From Aphidius gifuensis (taxonomy: Eukaryota > Arthropoda > Insecta > Hymenoptera > Braconidae), in NCBI RefSeq assembly GCF_014905175.1, contig NC_057790.1, forward strand, positions 18,688,469 through 18,752,468: a stretch of 64,000 nucleotides of DNA, read 5' to 3'. The translations under genes and the position numbers were made by a program. Positions 36,327 through 47,791 of this stretch are shown in pieces; position 1 is the stretch's first letter, and each line of letters starts with the position of its first letter. The notes below the pieces were generated by a model. It did no database searches and was not told where the DNA came from. It saw nothing but the letters and a program-made list of their open reading frames with translations.

Positions 36327-37654
36327 GTTTGTTAATCAATAAAACAATAACAAATTAATATAAATTAGTTGTCTTATAAATAAACTAATTCACAGTTATA
36401 AAAAACAAACAAACAACAAATTCAAATCATATTGAGCTTAAATTAATAATTAAAAAAGATTTTTAAAAATTTGAAAATTCACAAACGCTTGCGTATTTGT
36501 AACACACGTTAAAAAAAAAAACACTCAACTGTTTATGACAATTTTATAAGTGAACTGATAAAACACAAATAACTTGAAGCTAGTCAAAGCGAGTATTTAA
36601 CAAAAAAAAAAAAAAAAAAGAGTGAAACATCAATTTAACAATGATGAAAAAATATGTATAAAAAAAATGAACAAAATACTAAATCGAACCGGACAAAGTC
36701 AGAATAAGTTGGTGACAATAAAAGTCGCTTGAATTCTATGACTGTTGTATATTAATTGTCCCCCCTTGATGTCAATTAACCTCGTTTTGTTGGAGGAGTT
36801 ACCAACAGGGCCTTTGACTCATCCAACTTTGTGTACATCAAATCATTACAAATTATAAAATGCACATTATGCATCAACATCAATCATATTATTCGTGTTA
36901 CCATGAAATTATTAATACATCTAATAAAACAAAATAATATATGATTAAAAATATATAATTAATTATATAATTAAATTACTAACTCAAAAAAATTCATGTA
37001 AAATAAATATTTACTTTTTTTTTGACAGACAAACAAACCGTTTTGTGTATTTTTTTTTTTATTTTTTATTTTACGTTGAAATTTAAAACTCGTTATGTTT
37101 ATATTAAATTTTATCAATTGTAAATAATTTTTAAATAAAATAAACACAAATACGCTAGCGTGATTAATTAAAATTAAACTTTAATTATTGTAAAAAAAAA
37201 AATTAAACTCTTTTTTTTGCTAGAAATTTTTCTGCTATTGTTGTTTTTTTTTTTTTTACTTTTGTGTTGAAAATCAACATAAAAAAATTAAGTTAGGTTA
37301 GGTTAGGTTGTTATGATTAAATTTGGATATAAATTATAAATAATAAATTACCAATAAATTTCCATTAAATAATATGTTTTTAAGGTATTATTAAAAAAAA
37401 AACAATTTAATTTATTTTGGAAACACTAAAGACGCGTTGTCAGTTGTCACTTGTTGGCGGTTGCCATTTTTTTATTTTTTTTTTATCCCAACCCAACCCA
37501 TAAAAATGAAATCATGGCTGCCATACACCTTTTTTTTTTTTTTATTTTTCTATTGTTAGATATTTCTAATTAGAGATGATGAGAGGGAGCCACTTCCTGG
37601 TGCAAAAAGAGTTTGTTGTTGTTTTGTGTTGTTATTGATGTTAAATTAAAATTT
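36327..37654. promoter_or_regulatory. aPKC upstream region, divergent from the APC2 gene
   Basis: AT-rich DNA between the aPKC start and the APC2 upstream duplication. It includes a (TTAGG)3 run at 37293-37307 and a patch near 37440-37500 with GGCGGTTGCCATTTTT, which is promoter-like for APC2. No core element assigned. Confidence 0.4.
37293..37307 (+). repeat. Interstitial (TTAGG)3 motif
   Basis: Three perfect copies of the insect telomeric pentamer within GTTAGGTTAGGTTAGGTTG. Too short to be a telomere remnant by itself; similar short runs are frequent in insect intergenic DNA. Confidence 0.8.
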
Positions 37655-37865
37655 TGATAAAATTACAATTACATCTTGTTATGTGTTTGTTATTATTATT
37701 ATTATTATCTAATTAATCTAATTATCTCTATTTTAATATTTGATTTGTATTTTAATATTAATAAAATGTTATTTCACAATGCTAAATTGTTGATACTAGA
37801 ATTTTCAAGAAGTATAAATATGCATATCCAATGTTTGAATATTGGAAAGAAAGTCAAATTATAGA
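37655..37865 (+). pseudogene. Degenerate tandem duplicate of the APC2 first exon and its upstream flank
   Basis: Shared blocks with 38000-38165 include TAATCTAATTATCTCTA, TTAATAAAATG, TTGTTGATA, TTTTCAAGA, and TATGCATATCCAAT near the exon end. The two ATGs are 321 bp apart (37766 and 38087). Indels shift the frame in the upstream copy and its donor is not preserved, so it is not a usable exon. Confidence 0.75.
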
Positions 37866-38086
37866 AGATAAAAAAAAAAATAATGAATATGTAACAAACT
37901 TATAATAATATAATAATCTTGTAATTATTAATTTTATTAAGAATAATATGTAAATTTATGATTAAATAAAGTACTTGATGAAGTAGTATTATTTAAAAAA
38001 ATTGAAGAAATGATACAATTACAATTTGTTTATATTTCCTTAATCTAATTATCTCTAGTTAAATTTTGTTTTTTTAAATTAATAAA

Positions 38087-40615
38087 ATGTCATGTCAAAG
38101 CTCAATTGTTGATATATTTTCAAGAGTAAAATATGCATATCCAATATTGGAAGGAAAGGTAGTAAACAAATAAATAATTACTCGTAAATAAAATAACTTT
38201 AATTATTAATTTTATTAAAATAGGTGAAAAATATTTGTACTGATGAAGAGTATACAAAAATAGTTGAAGAAATTAAAAATGCAAATTTAACAAAAAGATT
38301 TGAAACACTTATTAATCATGAAATTGAACGTTATATTAGACAAAAAATATCTCCTTCATTTTGGTCAAAATTTAAAAATACAACAAATGAAGAACATGGT
38401 TTTGATGAATTTAAAATTGCTGTTGATGAACTTTATGATAATGTAAGGTCATTTGTACCACTGTTAGAACGATTGGAAGAATTAACACGTACTGGTGAAC
38501 AATCAAGAGATATAACAATTCAAAGAAAAGCTCAAATATTATCTCATTTTAAATTAATTGTCAGAGCAACATTATTAAGTCAATTGCCATTATCACATGA
38601 AATAATTATTGAACATTTTTATAAAATTGCATTTAATGTTTTTTGCAATACTGACTCTGTCAATACAGGTAAATTAAAATGATTAAATTAAAATGGCTAA
38701 TAATAATCAATAAAAAATATTATTTATTGTCTAGATTCTGGTGATCAAGAAGGATCAGAATGTGCTGGTTGCAATAAAGAATTAAATAGTTGTAAATGTC
38801 AAGATATTGTTTGTACATTTCATGAAATAAATTGTAAACTTATTGAACTTGAACTTTTAGAACGTTTAGTTGGTAATGTACTAACATCATTGATTTATAT
38901 TAGAATAAAAGATCATGTTACACAAGTTTGTGATAGATCATTTGATGTATCACAATTGGCACCACTTGAAAATGTAAGTAACAATTAATGTATTATAAAT
39001 TAAATTAAATAATAATCCTTGTTTCAATTTTATTCAGTGGCTAGAGACAGTTGTATTGAGTTGGTTAACTCGTATATATTCTGGTGGTTCATCAAAATCA
39101 ATGAGTCTTGATGAAAAAATTCGTATTGCAATATTTAAATTTAAACAAAAATTATCACATTATTTATATGAGACATATACAAAAATACGTATTGATCAAT
39201 TATTTAATATTATAATTGAGTATGATGATTCAAAACCAGCAATTGAAGATTTACGTATATGTTTAGAACGTACTGATTTACGTAAAACATTAGTACATAG
39301 TCTTCAAGATGCACTTAAAACACGTTTATTACATCCAGGTGTTAATACATCAGATATATTAACAGCATATATTGCAGCAATAAAAGCCCTTAAACAACTT
39401 GATCCAACTGGTGTATTACTTGAAACAGTTACTGAACCAATAAAATCATATTTACGTAGTCGTACTGATACAGTACGTTGTGTTATATCTGGATTACTTG
39501 ATGATTATCCAAGTGATTTAGCTGATGAATTAGTTAAAGGTGAATTATTACAACTTGATGATGGTTCAATTGATGAAGATAATGAAAATTGGGATAATTG
39601 GATGCCAGATCCAGTTGATGCTGATCCAACAAAATCAACTCAACGACGTATGTCTGATATAATATCAATGTTAGTTAGTGTTTATGGTAGTCAAGATTTA
39701 TTTGTCAATGAATATCGTACATTACTTGCTGATCGTTTATTATCACAATTAAATTATCATACTGAACGTGAAATACGTCATTTAGAATTATTAAAAAGAC
39801 GTTTTGGTGAAAATCAATTACATTATTGTGAAGTTATGCTTAAAGATATATATGATTCAAAAAGAATTGATGGTTTAATACAAACAAATAATACTTATAC
39901 AAATGATAATATACCATTTTCAACATCATCATTAATATTATCAGCTCAATTTTGGCCACCATTTAAAGAAGAATGGAAACTTGAATTACCAAAATTTATA
40001 CAACAACATTTAAATAAATATGTTAAAATATTTGAAACATTAAAAGGTAATAGAACATTATGTTGGAAACCACATTTAGGTAATGTACATCTTGAAATTG
40101 AATTAAAAGATCGTAAAATTGATATACATTGTGCACCAATACAAGCAACAATTATTATTAATTTTCAAAATAAAAAACAATGGAGCTTAGATGAACTTGC
40201 TGAAAAAATTCATGTACCAGCAACAGTATTACGTAGAAAAATTACATTATGGGTATCACAAGGTATATTAAAAGAAATAAATACAGATGTATTTTTATTA
40301 CAAGAAGAAAGTGTTACTAAAAATCGTACTGTTGCTGAACTTGTTGAAGATGAAGAAAATGAAAGTGCAATGGCATCTGCTAGTGATCAACGTGAAGAAG
40401 AATTACAAGTATTTTGGTCATATATTGTTGGTATGCTGACAAATTTAGACTCAATGCCATTAGAAAGAATTCATCAAATGTTAAAAATGTTTGCTAATCG
40501 TGGTCCTGGTGCTGTTGAGTGTGGTTTACCTGAATTACGTCATTTTTTGGATAACAAAGTTCGTGCACATCAGTTATTATTTTCTGGTGGTTTATATCGT
40601 TTACCAAGACTTTAA
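38087..40615 (+). CDS. APC2: Anaphase-promoting complex subunit 2 (cullin-like), 777 aa
   Basis: Cullin-homology scaffold of the APC/C ubiquitin ligase, which binds the RING subunit APC11. Exons are 38087-38158, 38224-38668, 38735-38973 and 39038-40615, totalling 2,334 nt or 778 codons with stop. The N-terminal helical repeats run to about residue 400. The cullin homology region follows, including the APC2 hallmark EDNENWDNWMPDPVDADP. The WHB domain lies at the C-terminus, ending FSGGLYRLPRL. A Cys-rich segment CAGCNKELNSCKC (about residues 180-192) is unusual for the family. Length matches animal APC2 (about 750-820 aa). A broken copy of exon 1 lies just upstream. Confidence 0.95.
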
Positions 40616-40792
40616 TAAAATTTATATATTATATATAAAAACAAAGAAAAAAATCTCATTTTATTTAGAATTTTTAAAATTTTTTTATTCATCTGTTATT
40701 TTCTGCACGTTGAACAATATTATTATTATATTTAAAAAAAAATGTCTATTATTTTTAATAATATTTATGATTTTTTTATTTTTAATAATTAA

Positions 40793-41687
40793 TTATTGAC
40801 CAGGTCCTGATAATGATTTATCCATAAATTTTTTTTTAGCAAAACACAACCACCATTTACTTGGTTTACCATTTTCACTGTATACTTTTTCAACTAATCT
40901 TGCTGCTGTTTCTTGTCTTATTTGTTGCAAATATTGTCTCATTTGATCTTTGAAAAAAAAAAAAAAAACAAAATTTAATTCAGAGGATATATTAATTGTA
41001 AGATTTAAAATTAAGAAAAGAAAGATTTAACGTACCAGCTTCAGTTGGATTGTTTGGTTTGGCATAAACTGAATTCAATGGAAAACCAGATTCACCAGGT
41101 ATATCAAACTTTGATATTGCAAGTGAGTACATTTCAGTTGTTGCTTGATTTTGATTTGCACATTTTTGTAATTTTTTCAAGCATTCAGTAATGTACAATG
41201 TAATATATATAAGTACTCTATCAGCACTACTCTATAATATCAAAATAATAAATAAACAAAATTAATATTTCAACTCAAGACTGGTTAAATGGAAAAAAAA
41301 GATTATACACCAAATAAATTACCTTAATTTCATAGGTTCTGAAAAAGACATTGGCCTTGAAGAAATAAAGAGCTTCATCAATGATATCTTGCTCAGTACC
41401 TGGTGGACAAGTTGGAGCTGGTCCACGAAAACTCGTCTTCAATGGAAGCAAAGCCATGTTACCAAGTGACGAGGTATTTTTAACAAAGCAAGAATGATAC
41501 GCCTGTAAAATAATAAACAACAATATTTTTATAAACAATTTAAATATATAAACAAATTAATATTGACAACGCCCAGTTGATGACTAATAAGTATACATTT
41601 TTATATATTATTAAAAAACATGTCAACTATTTTACAAAAATAAAAATACTGTCAAATTTGACATTCAAAGTTTATTCTTACCGGCAT
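40793..41687 (-). CDS. Arpc3: Actin-related protein 2/3 complex subunit 3, 178 aa
   Basis: p21-Arc subunit of the Arp2/3 actin-nucleating complex. Exons are 41687-41682 (only ATG CCG), 41502-41323, 41231-41036 and 40947-40793, totalling 537 nt or 179 codons with stop. The sequence begins MPAYHS and contains LPLKTSFRGPAP, DEALYFFKANVFFRTYEIK and SSADRVLIYITLYI. It ends KWWLCFAKKKFMDKSL followed by SGPGQ. This is the full family length of 178 aa. The initiator exon has only six coding bases. Divergent from RpL15 across a 715 bp promoter region. Confidence 0.97.
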
Positions 41688-42402
41688 TGTGAACACCAAA
41701 CGTTTTCTTATTATTATTAACAATTAAACTAGCTACGTATATATAAATTTTTAATAATTATTTTACAAGTTTAATAACATTTTTTTTTTTTTTGTATTTA
41801 TGGAGGGCTATATCCTATATGTGAAACTTATTTGGTTTTTTTTTTTTTTTTTTTGTTTTGAGATTAAATGTCTGACGTCATGTTTGATGGGGGTGTGCAG
41901 AGAGGGGGTAATTTTATCACAACGACATCTATACATTGTTATTGAAATTTGAAACAGCCTTAAGCATTGGTGGAAATGAGCCTTCTATTTTTATTCTCTC
42001 TCTTGCTCTCTCTTCTCCCCACCCGCCGATTTTACTCGATCACCGAATCTGAGAGATATTATTTTTCTTTTCTCTTGCACGCTTAGAGTGGTGAGTTTTC
42101 TTACTCAAATATCTGCAAATTAATTAAACATCTTTGAAAATAATGCAATAAATTAATGAAAAATATAATTAATTTGCAATAGCCTATTGTTTAAACATAA
42201 AAATTTAACATTTATTTATTAATTTTATATTATAAAAGTCAATTAAAGTTGTTAACCTCAAATTTAATTAAGATATTTTTGGATTATACACGCGGTGTGA
42301 TAGTGATATTATATTTTCAAAGTGTTTTATTTATTTATATAAAAATATAATAATTATTTATAATTAATTAATTGTTATTTTATTTTTCAGCATTAATTTA
42401 AA
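41688..42402 (+). promoter_or_regulatory. RpL15 promoter, non-coding exon 1 and 5'UTR intron
   Basis: A pyrimidine-rich tract around 42061-42077 (TTTTCTTTTCTCTTGCAC) resembles the TCT/5'TOP initiator of ribosomal protein genes. A GTGAGT donor at 42091 and a TTTTTCAG acceptor ending 42390 define a likely 5'UTR intron, leaving 12 non-coding bases before the ATG at 42403. Upstream, 41980-42060 is a CT-rich and GC-richer patch shared with the divergent Arpc3 promoter. Confidence 0.6.
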
Positions 42403-44515
42403 ATGGGTGCATACAAATATATGCAAGAGCTTTACCGCAAAAAGCAGAGTGATGTACTCCGCTTTTTATTGCGTGTAAGATGTTGGCAATATCGTCAACT
42501 CACAAAAATGCATCGTGCACCAAGACCATCCCGTCCAGACAAAGCTCGTCGTCTAGGATACAAAGCTAAACAAGGTAAAAAAAAAATTTTTTTCATATCA
42601 AATTATTATTATTATAATGCTTAACCTCAACTCTTCCCTTTCCCCTTAAATTAGTGCCATGTGTTTTTTTTTTTTTTTTATTTAAAAAAACAATTAATTT
42701 ATTGTTGATAATTAAACTTGGCTAGTATTAATTAATCAAAGTTGTTATTATTTATAAATTTGTTGTTATATTTTTGAAGTCTAAAGTTTGCTTCTTAACA
42801 TTTGTCAATATTAAAAATTTTGAATTTTTATTTATCATTTTTTACTTGAAATAATTAAATGATAAATTAATCAATTTATAATTCCCAATTGATGAGCCGT
42901 ACATGCACCACTCTTACTACGGAATGAAGATATGTACCGTCTGATGAAAAAAAAAAAATGATAAATAACTTTTCTTGAAAAAAACTTGTTTAAATATAAA
43001 TTAATAATTAATGTTTTCTGTTTAAAGGTTTCGTTATCTTCAGAATCCGTGTACGTCGTGGTGGACGTAAACGTCCAGTACCAAAAGGTGCAACATTTGG
43101 TAAACCAAAAGGTCACGGTATCAACCAATTGAAACCAAGCAGAAAACTTCAATCAGTTGCTGAGGTAAATAACCATAACAATCCAACTATTTATTTTAAA
43201 TATTGCTTAAAAAATTAATATGATGATAACAATCCGTCATACTAAGATGAACCATGATTTGTATATCTTCCTTGGATGTCTGATAATAATTTTATTACCA
43301 TCAAATTAATATTAAAATTATTGTTGAATTAAATATTCTAATTTCATGATTAATTTATTTTATAGGAACGTGTTGGACGTCGTTGTGGTGGTTTGAGAGT
43401 ACTCAACAGCTACTGGGTAGCCCAAGATTCATCATACAAATACTTTGAAGTCATTTTGGTTGACCCAGCACACAAGGTAATTGTCAACAATATTATAATA
43501 ATAATTATTCATGACAAAGGAATATCAAAGTTAATGATGATTTGCTTAGATTTGATTCAAATGATTTTATATCTTCCTTGGATGTCTGAAACTTTGACCC
43601 TGATGTATTAAATTATTTTATAACATTAATCTGGAATCAAAACAAAAATTTAATAATGAACAATTGGGAGTAATTTGAACATCTTGAACAATTATCTATT
43701 TTTATTCTTGTTAAATTCTTTTTCTTTTCTATTAGTTATCTTTTGTTTGTTTATTATTTAATCAATTTTTTTCTCAGTATTTAATTGTTATTAGATGTTC
43801 AATTTATTTCATGTTCTTTTTCATTTTTTTTATTACACTGATGGTGTAATTGACATGATGATTTTGTACCATGCACCACTCTTACTTTGGAATGATGATT
43901 ATGTGTATTTCTGATCAATAACACTTGAAATAATTAATCTGAGTTGAAAAAGATTATTCATTTTTTTTTTTTCTCCACCAACAGTTTAAGGTGGTTTTTT
44001 TTTTTTTTCAACAAGAGTATTTGTTAAATGCTCTTGTTGAATATCTAAATAAATATCCATTTAAAAAAAAAATAAATTAGATTAACTCAGAAACATTAGA
44101 AATAATTGTTTTTATTCCAGATGTTATTTTATAAAAACTTTTTGTATCATTGATTGATTCAAGTTTTTTTTTCATATGATGATTATGTACCATGCACCAC
44201 TCTTACTTCGGAATGATGATTATGTGTATTTCTGATGAATGAAACTTGTGATATTATTAATATTATTAATAATAAAATTGTAAATTTCATGTTTACTAAT
44301 ATTTAATTTAATTTTTTCAGGCTATCCAAAACGACCCAAAGATCAATTGGTTATGCAAAGCTGTCCACAAACATCGTGAACTCCGTGGACTCACATCATC
44401 AGGCAAAAGCTCACGTGGTTTGGGCAAAGGACATCGTTTCTCACAGACAATTGGTGGATCACGCAGAGCAGCATGGCTCCGAAGAAACTCACTTTCTCTC
44501 CGCAGAAAGCGATAA
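42403..44515 (+). CDS. RpL15: 60S ribosomal protein L15 (eL15), 204 aa
   Basis: Large-subunit ribosomal protein. Exons are 42403-42574, 43028-43164, 43366-43476 and 44321-44515, totalling 615 nt or 205 codons with stop, exactly the universal length of 204 aa. It starts MGAYKYMQELYRKKQSDV, carries RVRRGGRKRPVPKGATFGKP, and ends GGSRRAAWLRRNSLSLRRKR. The three coding introns carry five C/D box snoRNA candidates, consistent with its role as a snoRNA host. Its TOP-like start suggests growth-regulated translation. Confidence 0.98.
42884..42950 (+). ncRNA. C/D box snoRNA candidate 1 (RpL15 intron 1)
   Basis: C box TGATGA at 42890-42895 and D box CTGA at 42941-42944. It carries the guide-like stretch ATGCACCACTCTTAC shared with candidates 4 and 5. 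ATGCACCAC is complementary to the conserved 18S rRNA segment GTGGTGCAT. The terminal stem is weak. Confidence 0.7.
43214..43290 (+). ncRNA. C/D box snoRNA candidate 2 (RpL15 intron 2), U14-like guide
   Basis: C box ATGATGA at 43220-43226 and D box CTGA at 43280-43283. The stretch CTTCCTTGGATGT immediately before the D box complements 18S rRNA ACATCCAAGGAAG, the target known for U14/SNORD14. The rest does not obviously match U14 domain A. Confidence 0.75.
43526..43596 (+). ncRNA. C/D box snoRNA candidate 3 (RpL15 intron 3), U14-like guide
   Basis: C box ATGATGA at 43534-43540 and D box CTGA at 43586-43589, closed by a perfect terminal stem CAAAGTT/AACTTTG. It shares the TATCTTCCTTGGATGT guide with candidate 2, implying duplication. 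Confidence 0.85.
43848..43920 (+). ncRNA. C/D box snoRNA candidate 4 (RpL15 intron 3)
   Basis: C box ATGATGA at 43855-43861 and D box CTGA at 43911-43914, with terminal stem ATTGA/TCAAT. The guide-like CCATGCACCAC complements 18S GTGGTGCATGG. Taking CTTA as the D' box, the fifth-base rule points to the G corresponding to human 18S Gm1328 (inference). Confidence 0.82.
44169..44241 (+). ncRNA. C/D box snoRNA candidate 5 (RpL15 intron 3)
   Basis: Near-identical paralogue of candidate 4: C box ATGATGA at 44176-44182, D box CTGA at 44232-44235, terminal stem TTCA/TGAA. It has the same CCATGCACCAC guide and the same TTATGTGTATTT stretch before the D box. Confidence 0.85.
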
Positions 44516-45289
44516 GCATAAAAAACTTGTCATTATTGTCATTACATCCAGGCAAATTTTTCATCTTATTGCATTTGTCATTTGTCAAGATCATAATGAT
44601 AAATAAATATAATAAATTACATACGATATTTTTGAATTTTTTTTCTTTCTTTAAATCCACCATTATTATATATATTTTTTTTACGAGATGGTAATTAGAA
44701 TTGAATAATTACAAAGAAAAATATTGACAAATGAGTTTTTAAAGACACTAGACTTTGTTGAGCTAATTTTAAATTTAAGTACAGAAAACAGTCCATCGAG
44801 TTATTGATAATTCACCTCATTATTATCAAGAACCTCAAGTTCAACTTTTTTTTTTCTTATTATTAGCTTGAAAATTTATCGACATTTTATAGAATAAATA
44901 ATATCAATACAGGAAGCTAATAAAAACTCTATTAAATAAAATATTTGTTTTGTATTTTAAATTATTAATTTAATAGATTATTATTAATTTATAAATAACA
45001 CGATTTGTTTTGTCATGTGCGTGCGTCATGTTTTATATAAAAAGGAAAAAAAAAAAAAATGCGCGAGTTGTGTCTATTGTATAAAATTGGATCATCAAAA
45101 TATCTAGACCAGTGATAACGTGAGGAACGTTCTTTCTAATGGAAATTTTTATTTAGTAGTAAAGTGTTCACTGAACTTTTAAGTATTATAAAAAAATAGT
45201 CAACTCTATTTTTATTTTATATTGTTATAAATTATTGAATTGCCATTTTATTATTTTTTAAATATTAATAAATAAAATTTATAAAAACA
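44516..45289. other. Intergenic: RpL15 3' flank and stomatin upstream region
   Basis: AT-rich. A less AT-rich patch near 45010-45135 (GTGCGTGCGTCATG, GCGCGAGTTGTG) probably marks the stomatin promoter. Nothing else recognised. Confidence 0.45.
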
Positions 45290-47164
45290 ATGTCTCTTAC
45301 AATTGAAAATATGGACAATGATGATTTAGCTGTTGTTCAAATGGATGAAAGTCCTGTTGAACCAATACAACGTCCACCTAATAAAATGATTGGAGGTAAA
45401 AATTAATAATCTTTTCAACTTATTATCAAGAACTAATTATTTATAATTTTATTTTTAAATATATCCAGCTGAGGCAACTAGAGAACGTGATTGTTTTGAT
45501 GATGAATTATGCTCAACAGTATTTGAATTATTATCATGGATTCTCATCATCTTGACAATGCCAATATCATTTTTTGCTTGTTTAAAAGTATGTATATTTA
45601 TTGGATAAACAATTAACAATAATCAACAAATAATTAATATTGAATATTACTTTTATTAGATTGTTCAGGAGTATGAAAGAGCTGTGATATTTCGTCTTGG
45701 ACGATTGCTTCCAGGTGGATCCAAGGGTCCAGGTAAAATAAAAATACTAATATTTCAATCATCACAATAACTAATGATTAAACATTTTTTTTACAACGAT
45801 TAATTTAGTAATTAAAGAGTTGAATCAATATTTAAAATTGAAATTAATTCAAAAAAAATATAACAATTATATCAGTTGTAAGATTTTTTTTTAAAATACA
45901 ATTTATAATTTTTTTTTATAGAAATAAATATGTTTTTTATGTTTTAGGTATTTTTTTTATATTACCATGCATCGACTCGTATTCAAAGGTCGATCTCCGA
46001 TCACGTACCTACGATGTGCCACCCCAAGAGGTAAATTCATCGATTTTATAAATTATTAATTCTGTAATAATAATCGTAAATTTTTTTTTGTCATTTTTTC
46101 TACACGTGTTTTATCCCTTTTATAAGTAGAGGGAATTTTTTTTTTTTCTAATTATCTAAATCATTGAATTATTAATTCTAATGATACCAGTAAATTTTCT
46201 ATAAATAAACTACCCCGAGGCTATTAAAAAATAATTATCTATAATTATATGAATTGTTTTAATATTAGAAATTTCATTTCGTTTGTCTTTTTTCATTATT
46301 ATTTATTAATTAATTTATTTATAATTATTTTTTTTACTCATAGGTATTGACAAAAGACGGTGTAACAGTTGCTGTTGATGCTGTTGTTTATTATAGAATT
46401 AGAAATGCAACATCATCAATAACAAATGTTGAAGATGCACATCATAGTACACGTTTACTAGCACAAACAACATTGAGAAATACTATTGGAAAATATCCAC
46501 TTCATGAAATACTAAGTGAACGTAGATATATGTCAGGAAATATGCAGGTAAAATTTATTAAATAAACATGATAAATATTATAGTTAAATAATAATTATTT
46601 TTTTGTTAGATTATATTGGACAAAGCGACAGATACCTGGGGTATCCAAGTTGATCGAGTTGAAATGTAAATAATTTATTAATTTAAATAGTTTAAATTAA
46701 TTGTCTTTTAATTGTTGTAAATATTTTTTTTAGTAAGGATGTATGTCTACCAGTGCAATTGCAAAGAGCCATGGCAGCTGAAGCTGAAGCATCACGTGAA
46801 GCTAGAGCAAAGGTATATTTTTAATGTTAATAAAATTTTAATATTATTATAATTATTATTTTAAATATTAATTATCAGGTAATTGCTGCACAAGGAGAGC
46901 ATAATGCAAGTAGAGCTTTGAGAGAAGCTGCTGAAGTTATTGGTGATTCACCAGCTGCTCTACAGCTACGTTATCTTCAGGTAAATTAAATAAAACTAAA
47001 TTTATTAATTTAAATTTTATATTAAACAATAATAACGTTGAATGTGTTTTTTTATCTTTCAGACTTTAAGTACAATTTCAACTGAAAATAATTCAACTAT
47101 CATTTTTCCATTACCCATTGATATATTGTCATATTTCATGGCTGCAAAAGAAGCTTGTAAATAA
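45290..47164 (+). CDS. Stomatin / MEC-2-like SPFH membrane protein, 307 aa
   Basis: Band-7 scaffold protein of cholesterol-rich membrane. Exons are 45290-45395, 45469-45587, 45660-45732, 45948-46030, 46344-46547, 46610-46665, 46734-46812, 46879-46980 and 47063-47164, totalling 924 nt or 308 codons. A single hydrophobic hairpin (LLSWILIILTMPISFFACL, about residues 57-75) is followed by YERAVIFRLGR and the SPFH domain. Typical stomatin landmarks follow: PCIDSYSKVDLR, PPQEVLTKDGVTV, AVDAVVYYRI and a C-terminal AMAAEAEASREARAKVIAAQGE coiled-coil segment. It ends in a short oligomerisation tail. Which insect stomatin paralogue this is cannot be fixed here. Confidence 0.95.
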
Positions 47165-47791
47165 TTTTATTTAGAAATTTAAATATTTTAAATTATATTG
47201 TCATGAATGTTAATTAAATCAATATATTATTTTTATTTTAATCTTGTAAACTTGATGTTTGTGCTGGATTATTTGATTGATGAGAGTTTTTGTATTTTTA
47301 CTGTTTGAAGAAATTATAATTTCATCAAAAAATTATTGATGCACATTGTGAATAACTTGTGTAAAAATTGATTAACATTTGTTTTTAATTTGTTCATAAA
47401 CTCATTGTATTGTCAAGTAATTATTATTTATAAATTCAATTCAACTAATGCATCTGTAAAAAATTTTATTCATCTATTTACCTAATTGTATTAAAAATTG
47501 TATTATTTATTTAAAAAATAAATTAAATCCATGATTATTAATCAGTGCTTAAAAAACAATTTATTAAAAATATTTATAGTTGAAATTAATTGTTTATTGT
47601 TAATTGTTATTATTCAATTCGCACGCATGCTCAGTCTTGGGGTGTGCGACAGCCATTTTTATCTATTCACACATGCGTAGGGTCACATGTGTAATAAAAA
47701 AATAAATAAACAAACAAACACATCATAATAGTGAAAATGTAAATTTAATTGTTTGATATATAAGTAAGTAAAATTAAGTAATAAAATTAAC
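47165..47791. promoter_or_regulatory. Intergenic: stomatin 3' flank and WRNIP1 promoter
   Basis: AT-rich to about 47615, then a GC-richer patch (47620-47700) with GCACGCATGCTCAG, CAGCCATTTTTAT and CACACATGCGTAGGG, which is the likely WRNIP1 promoter. A GCCATTTT-type site is also found upstream of APC2. Confidence 0.45.
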
